Shown: positions 50,126-58,962, counted from the stretch's first letter. The stretch: 64,000 nucleotides of DNA from Sutcliffiella horikoshii (GCF_008180725.1 NZ_VTEV01000004.1:175003-239002), one strand, 5' to 3'. A program made the numbers and translations. The notes: generated by a model from the sequence alone, not told the origin.

Positions 50126-50168
50126 TAATTAGTAATAAAATTCAACAAGAAGAAGGAGAGAGTTCTTC

Positions 50169-50795
50169 ATGAATAACACAACTACTAAATCAGCCATACA
50201 AACGATGAAAGAACGTCATTCTGTACGTAAATATACACAATATGATATGCCGCAAAAGGATCTTCAAGACATATTAGAGGCAACCATTACGGCACCATCT
50301 TCATGGAACCTACAACATTGGAAGTTCCTCGTCATTCAATCCGATAGTCAGAAAGAAAAGCTACTACCAATTGCTTACAATCAACAGCAAGTAGTGGATA
50401 GTTCTATAACTATTGCAGTTTTAGGTGACCTAGAAGCTAATCATAATGCGGAAAAAGTATATGGAGAAGTGGTGAAGAAAGGTTTCATGACTCCAGAAGT
50501 TAAAGAAATCTTAACAAATCAAATTCATGGAGCATACACAAATGATCAGTTTGCGCGTGATGAAGCGGTTATGAACGGTGCACTTGCTTCTATGCAATTG
50601 ATGCTAGCAGCAAAAGAAAAGGGTTATGACACCGTACCAATGGGTGGATTCGATAAAGTAGCATTCAGAAAAGAATTTAATATCCCTGAGCGCTATGTCC
50701 CTGTCATGTTAATATCTGTTGGAAAAGCGGCTGCAGAAGCACACGGTACATTGCGATTCCCACTTGACGAAGTTGTAACTTATGAAACGTTTTAA
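50169..50795 (+). CDS. Nitroreductase-family flavoprotein, YodC/MhqN-like
   Basis: The 208-residue enzyme has the FMN-binding N-terminal motif ERHSVRKYTQ and APSSWNLQHWKFLVI, and the later DTVPMGGFDKVAFRKEF of the nitroreductase family. It should reduce quinones or nitro compounds with NAD(P)H. Close in layout to YodC and MhqN of B. subtilis, which respond to quinones; no regulator site is recognised here. Confidence 0.9.
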   Translation: MNNTTTKSAIQTMKERHSVRKYTQYDMPQKDLQDILEATITAPSSWNLQHWKFLVIQSDSQKEKLLPIAYNQQQVVDSSITIAVLGDLEANHNAEKVYGEVVKKGFMTPEVKEILTNQIHGAYTNDQFARDEAVMNGALASMQLMLAAKEKGYDTVPMGGFDKVAFRKEFNIPERYVPVMLISVGKAAAEAHGTLRFPLDEVVTYETF

Positions 50796-50807
50796 GTAGT
50801 TATGATC

Positions 50808-50842
50808 AAAAGGACTCACTTTCTTAGGAGGTGAGTCCTTTT
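50808..50842. terminator. Strong bidirectional terminator
   Basis: Perfect 12-bp arms AAAAGGACTCAC / GTGAGTCCTTTT between convergent genes. Confidence 0.9.
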
Positions 50843-50858
50843 GTGTTAGAGCTTCATA

Positions 50859-51629
50859 TTACTTATATAAAAATTCAAACATGACTGGAAGCCTCTCGCG
50901 CCAAGCCGCTTCGTTATGAACGGCATCCTCCACAACATCAAAGCGCACGTTATCGATTTTCTCCACCAACAACTCATACACACTTTGACTGGAGTCGATG
51001 TAAATTTGATGATTGATAAATGAAGTATCTTCCTTTGTGCCAACATCCAAATAAAATCGTTCGACTTTACTTAAATCACGTTCTTTTATGTATGTTTCCA
51101 TTTCACTTTGATTAATCCAATAGGCAGAAGACAGGGAAGCAATCTTCTTATAAATATGAGGGTATTTACATGCAGCGTAAGTGGAAATTAGTCCACCCAT
51201 AGAGCTGCCAGCCATCGCAGTATCTTCCGGTAGTGTTCGATATTTTTCATCAATCAAGGGCTTTAATTCAAACGTTAGATAATCAATATATTCTTTGCCT
51301 TTACCACCTGTAAGGTTCTCATCATTGAAAAGCCTTTGTCCAAGTTCTTTATTTTCCCATGGCGCATATTCATTAAACCGCTCATAACCTTCATGATTGC
51401 AATCAATACCTACTACAATAATTTCAAGGTCTGACTGTTGTTCTAAATAATCCTTAATCCCCCAGCTCACTCCAAAGCTTGCTTCACTATCAATAAACAA
51501 GTTTTGTCCGTCGTGCATATACAAAACAGGATATCGCTTGTCGGATGTTTCGTATCCTTTAGGTAAGAGGACACTTACTCTTCGTTCAGATTGAAAAGGG
51601 GTGATACTAACGTTAAAATATTCAAGCAT
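50859..51629 (-). CDS. Putative esterase (esterase D/YbbA-like)
   Basis: The 256-residue alpha/beta-hydrolase has YPVLYMHDGQNLF near 33-45 and nucleophile GSSMGG (Ser143), with the late histidine in DAVHNEAAWRERLP. This is the putative esterase family that includes enterobactin/siderophore esterases such as BesA and YbbA. No signal peptide. Substrate undecided. Confidence 0.85.
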   Translation of the reverse strand: MLEYFNVSITPFQSERRVSVLLPKGYETSDKRYPVLYMHDGQNLFIDSEASFGVSWGIKDYLEQQSDLEIIVVGIDCNHEGYERFNEYAPWENKELGQRLFNDENLTGGKGKEYIDYLTFELKPLIDEKYRTLPEDTAMAGSSMGGLISTYAACKYPHIYKKIASLSSAYWINQSEMETYIKERDLSKVERFYLDVGTKEDTSFINHQIYIDSSQSVYELLVEKIDNVRFDVVEDAVHNEAAWRERLPVMFEFLYK

Positions 51630-51720
51630 GATGTTACGCTCCTCCTTATTTATATTACTTTTATTATAGAAGTAAATATGAAAGGAAGGTAGAAAAATTT
51701 AGAGAGTACTTACCAACATA

Positions 51721-51751
51721 AAAGAAAGGACAGTGACATTCGCACCGTCCT
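51721..51751 (-). terminator. Intrinsic terminator of the ferritin-like gene
   Basis: AGGACGGTG / CACTGTCCT on the minus strand followed by TTCTTTT. Confidence 0.75.
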
Positions 51752-51761
51752 CGTTTCATAC

Positions 51762-52184
51762 TTACTTTAAATGTTTCTTCAATAATTCAATATGTTGCTT
51801 ATGCTCATTCAATATAGACTGAACGATATTCCTGCTCTCCAAATCCAAATCACCCTTTACAAATTCGGCCATCATATCGGACCCAAATTCCTCGCCATGT
51901 ATGGCACCATCAATAATGGCACGAGAATCCTTCGGGTAGCCTTTTACCTGTTGAACTCTTTCCTGAAAAGCTCCGACAAGGCCAACATCATCGACCGCCT
52001 CGCCTCCCAAGTTCTGAATTCTTTCTGCTACAAAAATAGCATGCATCTTATGGTTCTGCTGAATTGTCTGTAAATCCTTCTTTATCGCAGCATCCTCTGT
52101 GTTTTTAATATAATGTTCATATGCATGAATGCCCATAAATTCGCCTTCCAAAAAAGCATTCAATTCCTTAATTTGCTCGTCCAT
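51762..52184 (-). CDS. Ferritin-like four-helix protein
   Basis: The 140-residue all-helical protein (ELNAFLEGEFMGIHAYEHYI, then GEEFGSDMMAEF and a final HKQHIELLKKHLK) has the Glu/His pattern of ferritin-like proteins related to DUF2383. It may bind a di-iron centre. GAAGGAGTG precedes ATG 52184; the 14-residue upstream extension is not needed. Function not known. Confidence 0.8.
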   Translation of the reverse strand: MDEQIKELNAFLEGEFMGIHAYEHYIKNTEDAAIKKDLQTIQQNHKMHAIFVAERIQNLGGEAVDDVGLVGAFQERVQQVKGYPKDSRAIIDGAIHGEEFGSDMMAEFVKGDLDLESRNIVQSILNEHKQHIELLKKHLK

Positions 52185-52253
52185 TTCTTTCACTCCTTCC
52201 AATTTGTCGCTACCTTTATGATTCAATTAACAATAGGAAATTATTCTTAGGAA

Positions 52254-52287
52254 CAAAAAAGGAACAACCATTGGTATGATTGCTCCT
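52254..52287 (-). terminator. Intrinsic terminator of yqkD
   Basis: AGGAGCAATCA / TGGTTGTTCCT with G-U pairs, then six T on the minus strand. Confidence 0.8.
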
Positions 52288-52293
52288 TAGGAA

Positions 52294-53220
52294 TTATTTA
52301 TTGATTCCAAATCCAATTTCGTCCAAAAATTCATCAATCGCCTTTTCGTATTCCTCGCGGTTATCAGAGTAACTCATCGCATGCATCCCGTTTCTTGCGA
52401 CATATAGTTGTTTTTTCCCTTTCTTCTTTTCGAAAAGTTGCTGGGTCATCATAATGGGAATAAAGTCGTCCGGTTCACTGTGGATAAACAGGACTGGATT
52501 TTCAATATTTTCTATAACATTGATAGGTGAGACATCTCGGATGGAGTACTTATCTCTTATGCGTAAAAAAGTATTGGCAATTGGAATAACAAGCTGCTTA
52601 GGAATCTTGAAATCCGCTTTTAATCGATAGGTCAATTGTTCCTCCAGATCAGAAAACGGACAGTCAGCTATATAAAAATCAGCACCGTCCTCAATGGCTC
52701 CTGCATACATCAATAGCGTAGCAGCACCCATTGATTCCCCATGTATACCTACGATTGCGTCACTTCCTGCATGTTCACGAACCCAATCTACGACGGCTTT
52801 TAAATCGTGCTTTTCATAAAATCCATAGCTTGTTGTCTTTCCACCGGATTTGCCATGTCTTCGGTGATCATATAAAACGACATTCCAGCCTCTTTCCAGA
52901 AAGATATTCATGTATTTAATGGAATTGAGGGTGTTCTGAGTCACACCATGACTGAAAATCATATAACGAGCAGACCCTGGTACATCAAACATTTCCCCGT
53001 AAATATTGTAGCCAAGGGGAGAGGGGATAGTAAGTTCTCGTTTTGGCAATTTGATATATAGGTCTTCTTTAAAGTGTCCGAGCAGTTTTTCCCGCTGTAA
53101 AATTTCTTCATTTGTTTTTTTACGAATGTACATTACTTTATTGGTAAAGAAAATGCCGATAAATAGAATGTAGGAAAGTAAAATGCCCATAACAATTAAA
53201 ATACGTTTTAGCTGTTTCAC
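52294..53220 (-). CDS. yqkD: Alpha/beta-hydrolase, YqkD-like
   Basis: The 308-residue protein has an N-terminal TM anchor (about 6-27) and a BEM46-type hydrolase domain: FSHGVTQNTLNSIKYMN, VVLYDHRRHGKSGGKTTSYG, nucleophile GESMGA (Ser163), acid in SEPDDFIPI and His in NGMHAMSY. It matches B. subtilis YqkD closely and belongs to the same chromosomal backbone as yqkB-yqkC. GTG 53220 follows GGAGG by 7 nt. The substrate is unknown. Confidence 0.9.
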   Translation of the reverse strand: MKQLKRILIVMGILLSYILFIGIFFTNKVMYIRKKTNEEILQREKLLGHFKEDLYIKLPKRELTIPSPLGYNIYGEMFDVPGSARYMIFSHGVTQNTLNSIKYMNIFLERGWNVVLYDHRRHGKSGGKTTSYGFYEKHDLKAVVDWVREHAGSDAIVGIHGESMGAATLLMYAGAIEDGADFYIADCPFSDLEEQLTYRLKADFKIPKQLVIPIANTFLRIRDKYSIRDVSPINVIENIENPVLFIHSEPDDFIPIMMTQQLFEKKKGKKQLYVARNGMHAMSYSDNREEYEKAIDEFLDEIGFGINK

Positions 53221-53356
53221 CGAAAAACCTCCAAAAAGGATATATATACCATAGTTTATCATTTGGATTAGTCAGAAGGAAATGAGAGGGAGGAAAATTT
53301 TCTTAAAGATGATCATTTGTTTATGATATGCTTTTGAGAAAAGAGGTGTATAAGAG

Positions 53357-54085
53357 ATGCAAGTAAATCAAAATCAACGATTATCTTCCAAACAAGCTGC
53401 AAAGAAAATTGTAGATAAATATTTTCCTGATTGTGAAGGAGCCATACTTGCTGGCAGTGTGGTGCGTGGTCAGGAAAGCGCAACATCTGACTTGGATATT
53501 GTGGTCTTTGATCAAAAGATACCTGATTCTTATAGAGAATCTTTTGTCGAGTTTGGATGGCCGGTTGAACTATTCTGTCATAATCTTGAGTCCTATCAAA
53601 CCTTTTTTAAAAGCGATTGTGAAAGGGCAAGACCAAGTTTGCCAAGGATGATTTCAGAGGGGATTGTTCTCAAGGATAACGGTATTTTAGATGGTATTAA
53701 ACAAGAATCGGAAACACTTTTACATGCAGGTCCAGAAAAATGGGACACTGCAACAATTAAGTTGAAACAATATTTTCTTACGGATGTACTTGATGATTTT
53801 ATTGGGACTTCAAATCGATCGGAAGCAATATTTATTGCTGGGACCCTTGCTGAGCTTGCGGCGGAATTTACATTAAGAACCAATAATAGGTGGATTGGTT
53901 CCTCCAAATGGGTTATTCGTTCTCTTGTTGAATACGATGAGAACTTCGCAGAAGCATTTACGCAAGCGTTTGATTTATTTTATAGTAAGAATGATAAAAG
54001 CAAGGTAATACATATTGTGAAGAGTATATTAGAACCGTATGGTGGTAGGTTGTTTGATGGTTTTTCACTAGGTAAGGATCAATAA
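53357..54085 (+). CDS. Nucleotidyltransferase-domain protein
   Basis: The 242-residue protein has GSVVRGQESATSDLDIVVF (Gly33, Ser34, Asp45, Asp47), the polymerase-beta-type nucleotidyltransferase motif, followed by a helical domain. Related proteins modify small molecules or tRNA; no substrate can be named. AGAGG precedes the ATG. Confidence 0.82.
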   Translation: MQVNQNQRLSSKQAAKKIVDKYFPDCEGAILAGSVVRGQESATSDLDIVVFDQKIPDSYRESFVEFGWPVELFCHNLESYQTFFKSDCERARPSLPRMISEGIVLKDNGILDGIKQESETLLHAGPEKWDTATIKLKQYFLTDVLDDFIGTSNRSEAIFIAGTLAELAAEFTLRTNNRWIGSSKWVIRSLVEYDENFAEAFTQAFDLFYSKNDKSKVIHIVKSILEPYGGRLFDGFSLGKDQ

Positions 54086-54131
54086 GTGTTATACTAGCAC
54101 TAAAACTTTTTAGATTGGGTGTGTAACCAAG

Positions 54132-54530
54132 ATGAAAATATCAGACCTACATCATGTCAGCTTAGCAGTCAATAATATTGTAAAGGCAAAACACTTTTAT
54201 GGAACACTTCTTGGGTTTCCAGAGTTAAAACGACCAGACTTTGATTTTCCTGGAGCATGGTATCAGGTGGGGAATGCGCAACTTCATTTAATTGAAAATA
54301 AACAGGCAGAAACGCTGAGGCACCAAAAAAATATCGATAGTAGAGATGGACATTTTGCCATCAGAGTAAAAGATTATTATCATACGGTAGAATTTTTACA
54401 AAGCAAAGGTATTGAAATAATACAAAAACCAAATAGTAAAAGCAGTTTTGCACAAATCTTTTGTATGGATCCCTCCAATAATTTGATTGAATTCAATGTA
54501 GATCAGAAGGACTTACATGGAAAGGAGTAG
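54132..54530 (+). CDS. VOC-family (glyoxalase-fold) protein
   Basis: The 132-residue protein has the vicinal-oxygen-chelate pattern: metal-side LHHVSLAVNN, YGTLLGFPEL, GHFAIRVKD and PSNNLIEFN, giving His-His-Glu metal ligands. Catalytic role possible (dioxygenase or glyoxalase-like); substrate unknown. Weak ribosome site GGTGTG. Confidence 0.85.
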   Translation: MKISDLHHVSLAVNNIVKAKHFYGTLLGFPELKRPDFDFPGAWYQVGNAQLHLIENKQAETLRHQKNIDSRDGHFAIRVKDYYHTVEFLQSKGIEIIQKPNSKSSFAQIFCMDPSNNLIEFNVDQKDLHGKE

Positions 54531-54552
54531 TCGCTTTTTAACTACTCCCTTT
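54521..54552. terminator. Bidirectional terminator overlapping two stop codons
   Basis: GGAGTAGT / ACTACTCC, extended by AAG/CTT, between convergent genes. It overlaps the end of the VOC gene and of the methyltransferase gene. Confidence 0.65.
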
Positions 54553-55299
54553 CTTTTGGCAAACATAGACCATTTGAGGACTTTTTGCGGTTAATGAACT
54601 TTTGTTCCAGTCTCCGTATTCATGCAACACCTCAAATCCATGTTCATTTAAAAGCCGGCGCATCTCCATTGGGAAGACGTAACGTAATGAAATTTTATCT
54701 TTCTCAATTGACTCTAAATTTGTCCCCTTAAAAAATCTCCTTTCTGTCTCGCAGTGAAGTATCTGTGTCATGGGCTCATGATACTCGGCCACCTGCATAC
54801 CATTAGAGTGCTTAAAATGCTCTTCATACTTATCCACTTTTCCTAACTCATCCATAATCGGATTTCTTGTATCAAAAATGAATATTCCCCGATCTTCTAG
54901 ATGCCGGTGGATGGATTGAAAAAATGCATTTTGTATCTCATTGGTCAAGAAATGTTGAAAGGAGTTACCGCTCATGAACATTAACTTAGTTGATTGTTTA
55001 AGAGTTAACTGCGTGCAATCCTGTAAGAACCATTGAATGGAGAGATTCTTATTAATAGCTTTGGTTTTAGCTCGTTCGAGCATCCCCCTATGAATGTCCA
55101 CACCAATGATTCTATGTCCCTTTTCAGCCAGTGGAATAGTCAATCTTCCGGTTCCACACGCCAATTCAATCATAGGGCAACTTTCCGGTGCCCATTCGAT
55201 AATCAATGGCAAATCTACTAAATAGTTTTCATGTTTTCGATCATACTCCATAGCGTCTGCGTATTTCCCAAGGTTTTCTTTGAAGATACTATTCATCAT
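54538..55299 (-). CDS. Class I SAM-dependent methyltransferase
   Basis: The 253-residue protein has motif I IELACGTGRLTIPLAEKG (about 44-61), motif II GVDIHRGML and IFIFDTRNP, a typical class I fold. Substrate unknown. It overlaps the upstream acetyltransferase by ATGA, so the two are translated together. Confidence 0.88.
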   Translation of the reverse strand: MMNSIFKENLGKYADAMEYDRKHENYLVDLPLIIEWAPESCPMIELACGTGRLTIPLAEKGHRIIGVDIHRGMLERAKTKAINKNLSIQWFLQDCTQLTLKQSTKLMFMSGNSFQHFLTNEIQNAFFQSIHRHLEDRGIFIFDTRNPIMDELGKVDKYEEHFKHSNGMQVAEYHEPMTQILHCETERRFFKGTNLESIEKDKISLRYVFPMEMRRLLNEHGFEVLHEYGDWNKSSLTAKSPQMVYVCQKKGSS

Positions 55300-55841
55300 G
55301 CCACCCTTTTGTTTCTTAAAACTGTAATAAACCCATTTAAAATGTCATGACTTACATAAAAGCCCTTTCGTTTATAAAACTCAAGTGCTTGCTCATTTCC
55401 ATTGGAAACAAAGATAAAATAATCTTCCACTTTATTGAAACTCTGCAGCCAATCCATCGACATGGCAAATAGCTTTGAACCAATTCCGTATTTGCGATAT
55501 TTATCCTTTATGTAGAATTGAGACAAGCAACCAACATGTGTGTTCTCCACGGTATTCATATCAAAAAAAGTGGCAAAATCAGACGAATAGACTTCTTTTG
55601 GAGAAATGTTCGAATAAACATATCCAATCACTTCATCCCGATCTTTAACTACCACCACATAATTGTGTTGAGCTTTTTTTACTGACGGAATTAATCGCGT
55701 TTCATATGTCATGTCGTCAAAACGCTCTGGTGTAATATACGCCAATGATTTCTGGTACACCATAAGCTCATTACAAATCTCTTTACAAGTTTCTAACCTA
55801 TCAATTGGTACTATTTCATATGTAAAATTCACTTTTATCAC
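55296..55841 (-). CDS. GNAT N-acetyltransferase
   Basis: The 181-residue enzyme has the acetyl-CoA loop [10 protein letters not shown] in the middle and [13 protein letters not shown] near the end. [12 protein letters not shown] is the preceding core strand. Substrate unknown. Operon with the methyltransferase suggests modification of the same compound, which is inference. Confidence 0.85.
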   Translation of the reverse strand: MIKVNFTYEIVPIDRLETCKEICNELMVYQKSLAYITPERFDDMTYETRLIPSVKKAQHNYVVVVKDRDEVIGYVYSNISPKEVYSSDFATFFDMNTVENTHVGCLSQFYIKDKYRKYGIGSKLFAMSMDWLQSFNKVEDYFIFVSNGNEQALEFYKRKGFYVSHDILNGFITVLRNKRVA

Positions 55842-55962
55842 CCCATTGAAACATTATAATATAAAAAAAGTGAAAATTCTCTACTTTCTCTATCTATGTT
55901 GTGGCTATAATAAGAGAGAGAACTTTATTCGGCTAGGGAAATCCTATCCAGAGGGAGGAAGC

Positions 55963-56334
55963 ATGAAACTAGGAGCATTTTCAGTCAGTTTAACGGTTAA
56001 AGACATACATAAATCAAAAGAATTTTATGAGTGTCTCGGCTTTGAAGTATTTGGAGGGGAAATCAGCCAAAACTGGTTGATTATGAAAAATGAAGATTGT
56101 ATTATCGGTCTTTTTCAAGGGATGTTTGAGAAAAATATTTTGACATTCAATCCAGGCTGGAATCAAAATGCAGAGAACGTGGATGCATTTACGGATGTCA
56201 GAGACCTTCAAAAGAGTCTTAAAGGAAAAGGAATCAAGATTCTTACAGAAGCAGACGAATCCACTGAGGGACCAGCCAGTTTCACCATTGAAGATCCAGA
56301 CGGCAATCCTATCTTAATTGATCAACATAGATAA
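55963..56334 (+). CDS. VOC-family protein
   Basis: The 123-residue protein has the VOC pattern: [27 protein letters not shown] and [10 protein letters not shown]. The first metal position lacks histidine (SVSLTV), so it may be a binding protein rather than an enzyme. GAGGGAGGAAGC precedes ATG 55963; the upstream frame overlapping the divergent gene has no ribosome site. Confidence 0.82.
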   Translation: MKLGAFSVSLTVKDIHKSKEFYECLGFEVFGGEISQNWLIMKNEDCIIGLFQGMFEKNILTFNPGWNQNAENVDAFTDVRDLQKSLKGKGIKILTEADESTEGPASFTIEDPDGNPILIDQHR

Positions 56335-56335
56335 A

Positions 56336-56386
56336 AAAGTCGACTTGTAAAGGGGGGATATCCCTTATCAAGTCGACTTTGTTATT
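56336..56386. terminator. Strong bidirectional terminator
   Basis: Perfect 12-bp arms AAAGTCGACTTG / CAAGTCGACTTT with T runs on both strands, between convergent genes. Confidence 0.85.
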
Positions 56387-56387
56387 T

Positions 56388-56570
56388 TTAACGATTTATA
56401 ATTTCATCCCAACTATTTACCATGTTCCAAGAAAATTTAGGCAGCATCGCAAAAACGTTTTGGTCGGTTAATGCAGCCGCAACCATAATAGTTGTGAGAA
56501 ATATTCCTGTCATTAAAATTAGTAATACGTATGTTTCCATAGACTTTTTGAGCTCAGTTTTCTGGTTCAA
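56388..56570 (-). CDS. Small membrane protein, 60 residues
   Basis: A TTG start after AAGAGGAAAG opens a frame with one hydrophobic segment (about 13-36) and an aromatic tail (KFSWNMVNSWDEIIN). No family recognised. It lies 39 nt after a secreted-protein gene on the same strand and ends at a strong terminator, which supports a real two-gene unit. Confidence 0.5.
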   Translation of the reverse strand: MNQKTELKKSMETYVLLILMTGIFLTTIMVAAALTDQNVFAMLPKFSWNMVNSWDEIINR

Positions 56571-56609
56571 TGACTTTCCTCTTTTCAGTGATTTAGTTTT
56601 ATTTAGTAT

Positions 56610-56942
56610 TTAAATCACTGAAAAAGATAGATAACTCCCCTGAAAAAAGTATGGGGTAAGGTATAGGTGGGGATTTGCTAAGTTATTCCTTCTGATTGAA
56701 TGCTTGTATGGAAATTGATGAATTTCTATTAATTTTGAAGGTGAGGATTGAAAAATAAAGTCCTTTTTCTTTTTTTGCCAGACAAAAGTACCCGGAGCCT
56801 GAACTACCGGTTCAATCTGCATATCACTATGAGATGTTATGGTATCACTGGGTAATGGAAAAGAATGTGCTACTTCTCCATACGCCAAATAAGGAAAGGA
56901 AAGAAATAAGGTAGCTATTATTATGTAAAAGTGTTTTACCAT
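56610..56942 (-). CDS. Small secreted protein of unknown function
   Basis: ATG 56942 after AGGAAAG begins MVKHFYIIIATLFLSFPYLAYG, a Sec signal peptide with cleavage likely after Gly/Ala near 22. The ~88-residue mature part is polar with a KKKK cluster and no cysteines. I do not recognise a family. Confidence 0.5.
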   Translation of the reverse strand: MVKHFYIIIATLFLSFPYLAYGEVAHSFPLPSDTITSHSDMQIEPVVQAPGTFVWQKKKKDFIFQSSPSKLIEIHQFPYKHSIRRNNLANPHLYLTPYFFQGSYLSFSVI

Positions 56943-57054
56943 CAAGATCACTTTCCTGCCAGGTTTTAAGAAACATTCTACTCCCATAAATTGAAGAAAG
57001 CAATATATTGAGGATTGTAATGTGAAATAAAAAATATGTAATTTTATGTTAAAG

Positions 57055-57083
57055 TTGATATAGATTAATAGAAAATGAATAAT
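57055..57083 (+). promoter_or_regulatory. Candidate promoter of a short + strand RNA
   Basis: TTGATA, 17-nt spacer, AATAAT. No protein gene follows before the terminator at 57151-57186. Confidence 0.45.
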
Positions 57084-57089
57084 GGGAAG

Positions 57090-57187
57090 TTTGGATGGTT
57101 GATGGTGTTCTTACAAATAAAGAGCTGGAGGGAAGAGAGGGTTGGAATGGGAGAAGGAATAATTGATGCTATTCCTTCTCTTTTTTA
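57090..57187 (+). ncRNA. Possible ~100-nt antisense RNA
   Basis: A promoter-like sequence and a strong terminator bracket about 100 nt without a clear gene. Its 3' end overlaps the last ~18 nt of a small peptide gene on the other strand. This is inference from signals only. Confidence 0.35.
57151..57186 (+). terminator. Strong + strand terminator inside a gene-free region
   Basis: Perfect 11-bp arms GAGAAGGAATA / TATTCCTTCTC, 8-nt loop, six T. The T run is on the + strand only, so it ends a + strand transcript that has no annotated gene. Confidence 0.8.
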
Positions 57188-57258
57188 TTCTTGTTACGTG
57201 TAAAGGAAGTAGCAATTGCAGCGAAAATATCACCTAGCAGTGTTAAAAGTGCAGCCAA
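57169..57258 (-). CDS. 29-residue amphipathic peptide (delta-toxin/PSM-like size)
   Basis: A TTG start 8 nt after GAGGTG encodes MAALLTLLGDIFAAIATSFT followed by a basic/acidic tail RNKNKKEKE. The first 20 residues can form one hydrophobic or amphipathic helix. An extended -10 promoter (TGTTATAAT) lies upstream at the right distance. It could be a membrane-active peptide, a type I toxin or a short regulatory peptide. It is too short for confident family assignment. Confidence 0.5.
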   Translation of the reverse strand: MAALLTLLGDIFAAIATSFTRNKNKKEKE

Positions 57259-57307
57259 TGTTTAAACACCTCATTTAGTCTGTTTTAAATCCATAATTTT
57301 CACTCAA

Positions 57308-57316
57308 TTATAACAT
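57308..57316 (-). promoter_or_regulatory. Extended -10 promoter of the small peptide gene
   Basis: On the minus strand TGTTATAAT, the TGnTATAAT extended -10 form, about 50 nt before the start codon. Confidence 0.5.
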
Positions 57317-57474
57317 AAGTATTACAGGGGTATTGGACATAATTTGGAGATTTTCTAAGTGGGAGATGAAGAAAGTGCTAAGAGGAAGTGCAGTAGTATA
57401 AAAATATTATGGACCGTTATTTAGTAATAAGGGATAATATTATGTCCATACGATAGTAAAGGGGATGTGTGTAA

Positions 57475-58383
57475 TTGATTAAAGTTATGGAGCATGAAAT
57501 TCCTTTCATGAGAGAAGCAAACAGGATACAACAGCTTACCAAGGGGTTTTCGAACGATCAGAAGTTCGTAATTGATGATAAGTACCTTATTCGACTGTTT
57601 CCTTTAGAAGACGCAGATCATAGAAGGAAAGAATTTGAAACTATTACTATGTTATCCTCCCTTTCGGATTTTCTGCCAGAAGCCATCGAATTTGGCGAAC
57701 AGGAAGCGCGAGGGTTAGCTTATATGGTATTGACATATCTGCCTGGTAAGGATGGGGAAGAGGCGTTAAGTAGTTTGACAGAAATAGAGCAGTATCATGT
57801 TGGGTTTCAAGCAGGGAAAGAACTAAAAAAATTGCATGAGTATCCTGCTCCTGAAGGAACTGAACCATGGAACATACATAAAAAAAGAAAAAGTGATAGA
57901 TACATAAAAGAATTAAAGCTACTAAAAGAAATAGACACCTTAGTTATTAGTAAACTTATAAGCTATATAAAATCAAATGAGTACTTAATGGATGGCCGCC
58001 CTAACAGATTCCAGCATGATGATTTTCACCCTTGCAATATCATCGTAAAGGAGAAGAAGTTCACTGGATTTATTGATTTTCAGAGGATGGATTGGGGAGA
58101 TCCTATTCATGACTTACAAAAACTCGGCTTTTTTGGTGTGAAGGTGAGTGTACCTTTTTCCATTGGTGCCATTGATGGATATAATGGCGGACAGGAAATC
58201 AGTGAGGAATTTTGGCAGCTATTTGCCCTCTATAGTGCGATGCATGTAGTTTCATCATTTGTGTGGGGGAAGAAAATGGGAGAAGAGCAGTATGATCTAT
58301 TGTCCAGGTATGCAATGGATGTATGGAGGGATCATGATGAATTTAGGGAGAACATTCCTCGTTGGTATAGGGAGATTCGGTAA
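57475..58383 (+). CDS. Phosphotransferase of the APH/choline-kinase fold
   Basis: The 302-residue protein has the kinase-like catalytic loop HDDFHPCNIIV (near 180-190) and the metal-binding FIDFQRMDWGDPIHD (near 199-213). The N-terminal lobe starts LTKGFSNDQKFVID. It should phosphorylate a small molecule, possibly an aminoglycoside or other hydroxyl compound; resistance is not shown. The start is TTG with AAGGGG 11 nt upstream; the next in-frame ATG is residue 5. Confidence 0.85.
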   Translation: MIKVMEHEIPFMREANRIQQLTKGFSNDQKFVIDDKYLIRLFPLEDADHRRKEFETITMLSSLSDFLPEAIEFGEQEARGLAYMVLTYLPGKDGEEALSSLTEIEQYHVGFQAGKELKKLHEYPAPEGTEPWNIHKKRKSDRYIKELKLLKEIDTLVISKLISYIKSNEYLMDGRPNRFQHDDFHPCNIIVKEKKFTGFIDFQRMDWGDPIHDLQKLGFFGVKVSVPFSIGAIDGYNGGQEISEEFWQLFALYSAMHVVSSFVWGKKMGEEQYDLLSRYAMDVWRDHDEFRENIPRWYREIR

Positions 58384-58407
58384 TTTTAGCTTGGGAGTAT
58401 GGCTGTA

Positions 58408-58917
58408 TTGGACAGATCTATAGATTTGGAAGGTGGTTTGGTCAAATAGAGCGCTTCTATTAGACAGAACTGTAAGTTTGGAAGGTGGTTTGGTCGAATA
58501 GAGCGCTTCTATTAGACAGAACTGTAGGTTTGGAAGGTGGTTTGGTCAAATAGAGCGCTTCTATTAGACAGTTCTATAGGTTTGAAAGGTGGTTTGGTCA
58601 AATAGAGCGCTTCTATTAGACGGAACTGTAAGTTTGGAAGGTGGTTTGGTCGAATAGAGCGCTTCTATTAGACAGAACTGTAGGTTTGGAAGGTGGTTTG
58701 GTCGAATAGAGCGCTTCTATTAGACAGAACTGTAAGTTTGGAAGGTGGTTTGGTCAAATAGAGCGCTTCTATTAGACAGAACTATAGGTTTGGAAGGTGG
58801 TTTGGTCAAATAGAGCGCTTCTATTAGACAGAACTATAGGTTTGGAAGGTGGTTTGGTCAAATAGAGCGCTTTTATTGGACAGTTCTTTAGGTTTGGAAG
58901 GTGGTTTGGTCGAATAG
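58408..58917. repeat. 52-bp tandem repeat array, about 9.8 units
   Basis: AGGTGG recurs at 58431, 58483, 58535, 58587, 58639, 58691, 58743, 58795, 58847 and 58899, exactly 52 bp apart. Nine units contain a hairpin GTC-a-AATAGA / TCTATT-a-GAC around GCGCT. Units differ by a few substitutions (GAACTGTA, GTTCTATA, GAACTATA). The array fills the gap between two genes; no gene is seen in it. Confidence 0.95.
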
Positions 58918-58921
58918 AATG

Positions 58922-58947
58922 GAAAAAGAAGTTCTTCACTGAAGAAC
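58922..58947 (-). terminator. Intrinsic terminator
   Basis: GTTCTTCA / TGAAGAAC on the minus strand followed by TTCTTTTT. Confidence 0.65.
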
Positions 58948-58962
58948 CCCTCCTGAATGATT

